Below, piece after piece: positions 56,909 to 64,000 of a stretch of DNA of 64,000 nucleotides. Where the stretch lies: the NCBI RefSeq assembly GCF_022376445.1, contig NW_025955081.1, positions 60,914-124,913 on the forward strand, written 5' to 3'. Each line of letters starts with the position of its first letter. The stretch's first letter is position 1. The notes below the pieces were generated by a model, which worked only from the letters and a program-made list of their open reading frames with translations, had not been told where the DNA came from and searched no databases. Made by a program: the position numbers and the translations under genes. Source of the stretch: Fomitopsis serialis (Eukaryota; Basidiomycota; Agaricomycetes; Polyporales; Fomitopsidaceae).

Positions 56909-58046
56909 GGGAGCGGGCTGTCAAGCGCCTGCCCAAGTTCAACTGGGACGCCGGGAAGATTCGGGGACGGCGCAAAGCTATCTGGCTGAGGACCATGGTG
57001 AGCTTGAATCATTCTTTTGATCGCCGGGAACTCATTAGCCGCTGCAGGAGCCTCCATGCACGCGGTGCTCCGGCATTCACTGCTGGATCTCCAGCGATCC
57101 CAACGCCAAGCGTCCTGCTACGAAGTGTGACGAGTGCGCCCGACTGGGCAAAAAGTGCTTTACCAGCGAGGCCCGCAATCCGTCCCCGGCTGACGAGGTC
57201 GGGGCGGGTCGATCCAGCACACCAACCCCGCCCAACGCAAACACCCAACACCGAGCCCGATCTCCGTCTGCTCTGCCCGATGCAAGTGGCCCTCCGGAAT
57301 CCACCGCGGATGCGCCCGCGGAGCAGGACAATGCTTCAACCACCGCCACCACCCCTCGAGGAAGCGGGGAAGAATCATGCGCTGCCGGGCAGTGCACATT
57401 GGATGCGGACAAACCGTGCACCTTCGTCCGCGCATACATTGGGGCACTCCCGCCAAGTGAGTGTTTCATCCATTCCGCTGTGATCATTATTTACGTGTGA
57501 TAAATGTACAGGATTGGCTCATCGGAAGCCGGACCCAAGTGCAGAGGGCATTGAGCTCCTGGAAACAACGGCGGACGTCTCATACAAAGTCCGAGAACTG
57601 CGACAGGAGAATGCTGAGATCCGCACCATGTGCGATGAGCTCCGGCAGGACTTCGCGACACTCCGTGAACACCTGAGAGCACGTAGTAAGTCAGACATGA
57701 AGTCCCTGGGCCATACTGCACTGAAATCAAATTGGCAGACAGTATCCGTGCTTTCACACACTTTGAACACCAGCCCGGAGCAGCGGCAGCGTCGGAGATG
57801 CTGGTTGATCATGGGGCGCAGACGAACGTTCCTGCCTCCCCGGATACATCGTCGCTGAGCAGGCATGCCATCCCGGCACCCAACTTGGCAAGCCACGACG
57901 TACACGAGGTTCCCGACGACACTGTCATTGCTTCTGCCACACTCCGGCATGCTTCCGCGTTGTGCACACAGGATGGCAGCGACATGGCCAGTATGGATGA
58001 TGGTAGTGATTTGGACATGTCAAGCGATGATCCCGACGCAGTGTGA
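56909..58046 (+). CDS. Zn-finger/coiled-coil family gene 1, 3' part
   Basis: Continues the gene broken at 33718. After TSD GGGAG the frame reads RAVKRLPKFNWDAGK and RRKAIWLRTM, parallel to FDWEHP...RRQRWLR of the paralogue. An intron (about 56999-57040) leads to PCTRCSGIHCWISSDP and CDECARLGKKC, the Cys cluster C-x2-C-x4-C...C-x2-C-x5-C. A Pro/Ala/Ser linker, a further intron, a coiled coil (VRELRQENAEIRTMCDELRQ near 57590) and an acidic end SMDDGSDLDMSSDDPDAV with stop at 58044-58046 follow. No promoter or start is left on this side, so this half should be silent unless read from Copia. Confidence 0.62.
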
Positions 58047-58190
58047 CACTCGCTTGGGCCAATAATAATAACACTATATACGTGTAATGTACGATGATGA
58101 AATTTGATTGCATCTACAACTTTATGGATTCGAACATAGAAGTTTCCAGCTTTGCTTAGTGAATGCTCATGCTTCAGTGGAGCACGAGCG

Positions 58191-58258
58191 GACGCCCGCC
58201 ACCGGACGACCACCACCGGACACCCGCCACCGGACACCCGCCACCGGACACCCGCCAA
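58191..58258. repeat. ACCCGCCACCGGAC minisatellite
   Basis: About five tandem copies of a 14-base unit (GACACCCGCCACCG), the complement of the unit seen at 35315-35413. It lies between the 3' end of family gene 1 and the next gene. Confidence 0.8.
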
Positions 58259-58466
58259 GCCAGATGGTGGCAGCTGCAGCCGTTGCAAAAGTCATAGGTG
58301 TACTGCGTTCGTGGGTGGTATCTCGCTGTCAACGCTTCCATCAAGGTCGACACATACTCAGCATTGTGAAGGTCGACATACACTACGGACTTTCGCTGGG
58401 AACATTGTACAACGTATATTACACATACAAATAGATTCGGAAACCTTTTCCGACATGTCACTTTCA

Positions 58467-59557
58467 TTACTCCTCCTGCATGTCTTCTAACCCACGAAAC
58501 TCGGTAAATCCGCGGGCAAAATAGTCTGAATCCTCCATCACCGGGTGCGGGGCAACCCGCGCATACCAGTCACTCTGTTCCCGCTCACTGCCCTCCAAAA
58601 CTGATTCCCAGAAGCCTATTTCGGCCGAAATATAGTCCTCCATGATCCCATATTGCGTCATCAGGGCATCAATGATGTTGTCTAAATACTGGACCTTTTC
58701 CGCCGGATCCAACACCTTCGTGAGCTCGCCATTTGCAAGTTGTCTGTACTGCCCGGGTGGACTGGCCGGAATTGGCATGACCATGGGCGGCAGTAGGCGT
58801 AGGTTCAGCTTATTGATGTAATGTGCGATTCCCTAGGGGTCGCGATGTGAGTCCGAGCGCAAGTGAATGCAGCACCGATACATACGTCCTGTTGCTCTCT
58901 GATGTGCCTGCGTTCGAGTGACATACGCCTTTCGTCCTCCCTGGTGATCTCCGCATCGAGCAAGGCCTCGACGGCCTCCACTCGAGTGGCCTCGGTGTCG
59001 AATGTGTCCCTCATTTCCATGCGAAATGCAGAAAGGGAAACATTGTCAGGCGGGATGAGCACGTTCCCTTCTTCACCAGTTAGGGTGGGTCGGTGAAATG
59101 CACAAGCCAGCGGGACATACCATCATCCAATCCATGCTTCCGGGTCATCGGAGGCACTCCCCGTGTGCCTTGACTTCCCTCTGGCTCCATCGATACATCT
59201 TTCAGGACCACCACGTCCTTCAAGCGCTCTAGTGCTGCAGCCCCAGATTGTTCCGGGGCATCGAGGACCTCCCAAAACCGGGCCATGGCGTCCGTAATGC
59301 CTAACACCATCAGCGTGTCTTCATTGGACAGGCGCTGGAACCCTGTGATCATCGCTGCCATACACTGCCAAAACACAGTGTCAGTGCGTTACAGCAAATG
59401 GAAACAAAGGTTAATACAATACCATTGATTTGAGGAGCACGCGATCCTCTGCGGCAGTGCTCCCGTGGGCCCCGGTTGACTGAGCCGCTGCTTGCGCCGC
59501 AGCAACCGCATTGTCATGAAACACGGCCTCAAATTCTTGGGCGGTTGGGAAGGTCAT
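58467..59557 (-). CDS. Unknown four-exon protein
   Basis: It starts MTFPTAQEFEAVFHDNAVAA at 59557. Four exons are inferred, with introns near 59370-59425, 59090-59120 and 58835-58890. Segments include MITGFQRLSNEDTLMVLGIT, a helix MRDTFDTEATRVEAVEALLD and a Glu/Arg-rich helix ITREDERRMSLERRHIREQQ. The C-terminal part (PAEKVQYLDNIIDALMTQYG) ends EDMQEE at 58467. No family was recognised; it is probably soluble and helical. It is convergent with the 3' half of family gene 1. Confidence 0.5.
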
Positions 59558-59849
59558 CGTGTAGAGGGTAGGAAGGACAGAGAAGCCAAGTTGCTCGCGA
59601 GATCAAAGTAGAGAGCAAGGAGCACTACTGATCCACGACGTCTGATTAGCACTCCCCGGTTCGGGTATTCTTTCCCACGCAGCCACTGGTGTGAGATGAC
59701 AGGCGTCAAAATGATGCGCGTTTATCGATGTGGGCAATGTGTGATGCCCGGTGGCGGTGCTCATCCAACTACAGGGGGAAGGGCTGCAATGTAGCGGCGA
59801 CGACGTTTGACGACGTCTCATGGCTGTGGCTTACCACGCGTCCGTCCCC

Positions 59850-59938
59850 AACACCCACCGACGGACACCCGCCACCGGACAACCGCCACCGGACACCCGC
59901 CGCCGGACGCCCGCTGTCGGACACCGGACGCCGGACAG
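59850..59938. repeat. ACACCCGCCACCGG minisatellite
   Basis: A degenerate tandem array of the same 14-base unit as at 58191-58258, between the genes at 58467-59557 and 60070. Confidence 0.8.
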
Positions 59939-60069
59939 ATGGAAATCTTGGTGGACTTTCTGCATACCCTCATGACCTGGCATCGGTTGCACTCTGAAGC
60001 GGTGGTACAACTGCTGAAGCGGTTCTGCGTAAACATCCATTCGTTAACTTGAAATGATACATTGACTGT

Positions 60070-61149
60070 CTACGCTGGGAGGATGACTTCCGGCGGCGCG
60101 TTCTGGAGGTTATCGAGCTTCTCCCGGTACGCACGGGCGTAGGCAATGGAGTTGAGACGGCACTTGTCTGCCCGCTCATTGATATACTTTCGGAATTCGA
60201 GCCCGTAGATGCTCGTCCAGTATCCGCGACCGGAGTGAAAGCCGCCAATGTACTCCCATGCGCATTGGGCGTTGCGGCGGCTAGGGCGCAACCATGCTGT
60301 GTAAGTCCCGATGATCGCTAGCCCCCACGGCAGCTCATGCTTCGTGAGGTCCACATGAGCGACGACTCGCGCCATGTACGATTGCAGCTGTTTCAATATA
60401 GCGATCCGGTCGTCGATTGTCGGAATCACCTCGTCGGGACGCAGCGACCTGACTTCAACAACGAGGCGTGGCACCTCCCGCTCCAGCTCCTGACCCCCTG
60501 GCTCTTTGAGGCCGTAGTACGAACTGATGAGGAAGTCGGGGTACTTCGTGCCAGACTTCGTGCGCGAGTACACAATCCCTCCTGTCAATAATCAGTTGCG
60601 GTTGCGTCCGGAAGCCCTGCAGAAATCGTACATACCGTCCCAGTCGACACTAGTCGGGGGCCGCCCAGCCAGCGCTTGACCGGCGGCCGCTTGCTCGTCA
60701 TTTCCACGCCCGCCCGGCACCGCGTCAAGGATATGCTGTCCGGGGACAGACGGGCGGAGCGGCTCTTGTGGCTTGATCAAGGTACGGGGGAATCACAAGG
60801 TAAAGTACCTTGTCCACGCGCCATACTGGGAAAATTGCGTGGAGGCCGGCTTCAAATGCCAGTGGTGGACCATTTCGCGGAGTTGGTCGTCCACATCGGG
60901 GTGACCGTCGAAAGAAAACTGGACATAGTAAGTGTCCTTCGCGTGCACGATCGAAGCGGCCCGGCGTACCATGTTTCCAATGTTAGCCTGTCCGACCACA
61001 GCGGTGAGACTTGCGCTGCTGAGATCCGTGGCGGCGCTGTGCGCCCTTTTATACACCAAGCACATCACACGTCGGAATGCCTTGCTTGCTAATGTGCCGC
61101 TGTTGAGTGCGGTCACAAGGGCCACATCGGAGGCATGCCTGCTGCCCAA
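60070..61149 (-). CDS. Unknown protein with PD-(D/E)XK-like motif
   Basis: The stop is at 60070-60072. The main exon (60070-60585) reads TKYPDFLISSYYGLKEPGGQ, then VPRLVVEVRSLRPDEV and a helix AILKQLQSYMARVV. A Pro-Asp followed about 25 residues later by a hydrophobic strand with E-V-R is the layout of PD-(D/E)XK nuclease folds, with Arg in the usual Lys position. An intron near 60588-60636 precedes VDWD; further upstream LIKPQEPLRPSVPGQHILDA and QFSFDGHPDVDDQLREMVHH appear to be earlier exons. No ATG could be fixed, so the 5' border is a guess. Nuclease activity is inferred from motif shape only. Confidence 0.45.
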
Positions 61150-61527
61150 TCAAGGGGCGTGCATTGTGTCGTGGAACACGACCCGACGTCGCATGCTTAT
61201 CCACTGTCCACAGAAGCCCGGATATGTCTTCCGTAGAAGAGTACTGGGTGATACACAGCTGATGCCCCGTCCGGACTGCATTGAGATAGCAATTTGCGCT
61301 GCAACCCACATGTGCAGCGCACTCATGGGACCCGCAATACATGCTGCGATAGTAGCAGCTACAATCAAGGCAATGACACCGGCCTTCTCGGGGTGCTTTC
61401 CAGCCACGGAGTTAGTGCGGACAACAATATACAGAACGTGTGTAAATATATTTGGGTATGTTCCGTCCGCGACATGGGACCACTTTGTTCTCACACCTAA
61501 GTTTGTTTGACATCCGGCAGGAAACAC
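61150..61527 (-). other. Open frame with possible membrane segments
   Basis: A minus-strand frame containing GVIALIVAATIAACIAGPMS, which is hydrophobic enough for a transmembrane helix, with VLYIVVRT upstream. There is no ATG. It may be an exon of the gene at 60070-61149, a separate small membrane protein or chance. Confidence 0.25.
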
Positions 61528-61637
61528 TCACCGGCACATGTACCATGATAGCGGCACACGGGAGAAGTCCATATCGTGGGTATTATTCACGTGACTGACT
61601 TAGTAACACAACCATCATGACATAGCACTGGAGTCTA

Positions 61638-62374
61638 TTGGATCTACAATCCGTGCCCCCACAAGCTGCAGCCACAAAGTACAAGGTGAGTGTAAGTGCC
61701 TGTGACATGTCCTACAGTTGTCTGATGCACCTCCACAGCATGGTTGGCGTCATCTCTGGTACATACTGCCGGTGGAGAGCCTGCACTGGTTCTGCCGGTG
61801 CTGGGTCGGTCCCTTTGTGCCCGAGGAAATTCCGGAGGTCGAGGGGCCTCGCGAATTCAATGCATTCGTGAACGACATACTGTGCATGATCGACTGGATT
61901 CGGGGTCTGGAGAGGAGCAAGCTCGTGCCTCCTGTGAGCTGTGAGTACCATCCCCAAGCACACGGGCTCCATTACTGAGCCCCCCTCAAAACAGGGCTTC
62001 TCCCGGACCGGGGCGAAACTGCCGTCATCGTCACGGGATACGAGGATCAGAAGAAGGGGGTCTCCCGGATCCCGGAAGACGACAGGCAGGTTCGCGCGCG
62101 CGACTGGTTTGTGAAACACGCGAATCTGGTGGCCGGGGAAAACATCTTTGTGAGCGACAACTTGCAATATTTTTGCACCGCGGAAGAGAACCTGGAGCTT
62201 CCCCTCGCACTGTGAGTGAGCGATGTGACCGCTTGGTCCGCGAGCTGATCAAGAATGCACAGGTGCTTCGATCCGCCGCCGCAGACAGGCAAGGAGAAGG
62301 CCGCTGAACCGGTACAGCCCCGGTACAATTTTCATCCTCGCAACCCGTCCCGGGAGCCAACTCCCCTGTCTTGA
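61638..62374 (+). CDS. Unknown multi-exon protein
   Basis: Four exons are inferred from GT-AG introns near 61686-61718, 61942-61995 and 62211-62261. The sequence includes GWRHLWYILPVESLHWFCRC, FNAFVNDILCMIDWIRGLER, AVIVTGYEDQKKGVSRIPED, RDWFVKHANLVAGENIFVSD and a Pro-rich end NPSREPTPLS with stop at 62372-62374. It is rich in Trp and aromatic residues. No ATG lies in frame before the first exon (the frame opens at a TTG), so an upstream exon is missing or the start is elsewhere. No family recognised. Confidence 0.45.
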
Positions 62375-62548
62375 TCTGTAGTTAGCCGTCCGAACTTGTG
62401 CCTAGTTTACGCGGTGTACGATATCATATGTAGGGGTTGAAATCGCATGATTGTCTCTCGATTAGTACTGGCTGATTCCGCCAGCGGGACCACATGCAGC
62501 GGCGGATGTGTGTTGTCACTTTCAGCTAATGCCCGGCCGGTGGCACTC

Positions 62549-62583
62549 ATCCGGCGGCGGGCGTCCGGTGGCGGGCGTCCGGT
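62549..62583. repeat. GGCGGGCGTCCGGT minisatellite, short
   Basis: Two and a half copies of the 14-base unit, again between two unknown genes. Confidence 0.7.
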
Positions 62584-62712
62584 CCCACATAATCTGTATT
62601 GTACGCACAGTACAAAGACAAGGCAATACATTCGTTATTCTCATTCTTCGCCGACGGAAACAAGCCATTCAATGCAATAACACTCCCACCATCATTTCTA
62701 CCAACCCTCCCA

Positions 62713-63197
62713 CTAGTGCCGGGGCTTCTTGGCGGCACGTTGCCCCTTCGTCGGAGACACGGGCTCGCCCTTGCGGCCGCGCTTCCGGATCCTCGTGCCA
62801 ATGGCAGATGCATCCGACCCGGTACCTGGAGGATTCATGAGCCGCTTCGACCGCTTTGGAACTTCCTCCCACTCTTTCGCCAGTGACTTGCAAGCATACA
62901 GGAGGTGATCCTTGACGAACGCGTGATCATGCAGAGTGTTAAGTACGTGATCTGGTAAGTTATACTTATCACGGTTGCTCGACAATGACTTTCTAAGTCA
63001 TGCAGCAGCATTCCGATTGTTAGAGCGAGGGTTTGCGCTTCAACCATGCTGATTGTCGTTCCTTCATGCTCGTCGTTATCTTGCTCAGCCATGATTTGAA
63101 AGATCGAATTTCGGCAGCGTTGTTGTGGGCAGCGGGCGGGCAATGACTCTTCCGGTAAGACCACATGCCCCATTCCCAAGTCTTTGATGTACGCCAT
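62713..63197 (-). CDS. Unknown small basic protein
   Basis: It starts MAYIKDLGMGHVVLPEESLP at 63197. After an intron near 62985 it continues SNRDKYNLPDHVLNTLHDHA and a Lys/Arg-rich C-terminus (SKRLMNPPG; RIRKRGRKGEP; GQRAAKKPRH) that looks like a nuclear localisation signal. About 140-160 residues. CPQQRC near the N-terminus is the only Cys pair. No family recognised. Confidence 0.5.
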
Positions 63198-63500
63198 GAC
63201 CCGGCTTGTGACTAACAGGACGCTCCCAGTCAGCAGGTACTATCCATCCACATGACGACGGCCTTCATCAGGAAAAACCCATATTATTATTGAAGCTATT
63301 CGGACACAACACTTCTTTACAGTGGTTACGTACTTCAACTAAGAGGCTTATGGTAACTTAAGACGAATGTAGAGTGTTTAGATGACCTCAGTTACCTGTT
63401 GGTATACGCTAACACTAAATTTCTCTTAGCTTAAGACATCTAATGTGAGGTGGTGACCGTTTGAGAGACCATCAGGGAAAAGAAGTTTACAGGCTTGTTT
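63198..63500. other. Intergenic
   Basis: Mostly AT-rich sequence with no credible open frame. It includes the promoter side of the small basic protein gene. Confidence 0.4.
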
Positions 63501-63538
63501 GGCCAGGCGAGTCTTTAACAGAATATATTCACTGAATC

Positions 63539-64000
63539 TTGACTGTAGCGAAGAAATCAGGCAAACCGCTGCTTTGTACAACACCGGAGCCTCAGTCGTC
63601 AAGCAAAACTCCTGCTGCCACTACGCCCGGCAAGGCAACTACAAGCGCGACGTCTGGCGCGACGTCTGGCAAGGCAAAGCCCACTGGCAGGCCGACTTCT
63701 GGCAAGCCTCAGAGCCCGGGGAAGCTACGAGCGCCGCTAAACCTGGCAGTGCGAAGCCTACGAGCTCCGGTAAACCGGCCAGTACGAGGGCTACAAGCTC
63801 CGGCAAACCGGCGAATGCTGGTGGTAAGCCAGCGGGTGTCAGGAAGGTACCGGCGGCAGTCATCGCTGAGACGTCCGACGTCGAGGGTGGTGACGGCAAC
63901 GGCTCGAGGGGGCCAACTTGGGTGATGGCGAGGGGCTGGCACAGGCGCAGGCGGAGACACTGGCAGCGAGAGCGGCGTCGATCCCGACGCTGAGAGACGC
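63539..64000 (+). CDS. Partial gene with SGKP repeats (runs off the right edge)
   Basis: Frame-shifting open sequence with a repeated motif S/T-G-K-P/A (KSGKPLL, TSGATSGKAKPTGRPTSGKP, SSGKPAS, SSGKPANAGGKP). It continues in different frames to the window end, as expected if one or two bases are missing or introns are present. It is low complexity and basic; neither start nor end can be set. Confidence 0.3.

Noticed and set aside
58191..59938. Regular short repeats as a CRISPR array
   Set aside because: Fungal nuclear DNA, with a head-to-tail 14-bp minisatellite and no unique spacers.

Overview
This window is nuclear DNA of a filamentous basidiomycete, most likely an Agaricomycete and possibly Polyporales-like. 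The taxon is inferred from the very short GT-AG introns (about 45-60 nt), the GC-rich codons, the fungal orthologues and the retroelement types. No rRNA, tRNA or CRISPR feature was found.

Positions 1-22070 are ordinary host genome. In order they hold a peroxisomal-type Lon protease (5' end outside the window), a FIG4-type SAC phosphoinositide phosphatase divergent from a very large LAA1/HEATR5 HEAT-repeat gene, a two-RRM protein with a Gly/Met-rich tail, an ALDH7/antiquitin aldehyde dehydrogenase and a VHS-GAT trafficking adaptor. Several carry apparent frameshifts. Every one I could resolve is a one-base shortening of a homopolymer, so consensus error is likelier than pseudogenisation.

Positions 22071-63200 are a nest of mobile elements and lineage-specific genes: a hAT-like fragment, the 3' half of a chromodomain Gypsy element (A), a 5.9-kb Copia element on the minus strand, unknown Zn-finger/coiled-coil genes, a 5'-truncated second Gypsy (B), a Tc1/mariner-like MITE, the RT half of Gypsy A on the plus strand, and a second Copia whose 5' LTR is interrupted by a 2.07-kb hAT-like element. 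After that come more unknown genes and a partial repeat-protein gene at the right edge.

Target-site duplications (TSDs) tie this together. Gypsy A RT ends at 49256 in ACAAG and its continuation starts at 27818 in ACAAG. An unknown gene ends at 33718 in GGGAG and continues at 56909 with GGGAG. The simplest reading is that two Copia insertions in opposite orientation recombined and inverted the roughly 15.5 kb between them, or that an assembler did so. Undoing it restores both split reading frames and makes the unknown genes one contiguous island.

The best candidates for undescribed biology are: an antisense Zn-finger/coiled-coil gene convergent with integrase in two different Gypsy lineages; a two-member Zn-finger family with an HCWISSDP signature; a protein made of repeated SUMO-interacting-motif-like modules; and a Copia family that carries the same in-frame TGA inside RNase H in two independent insertions.
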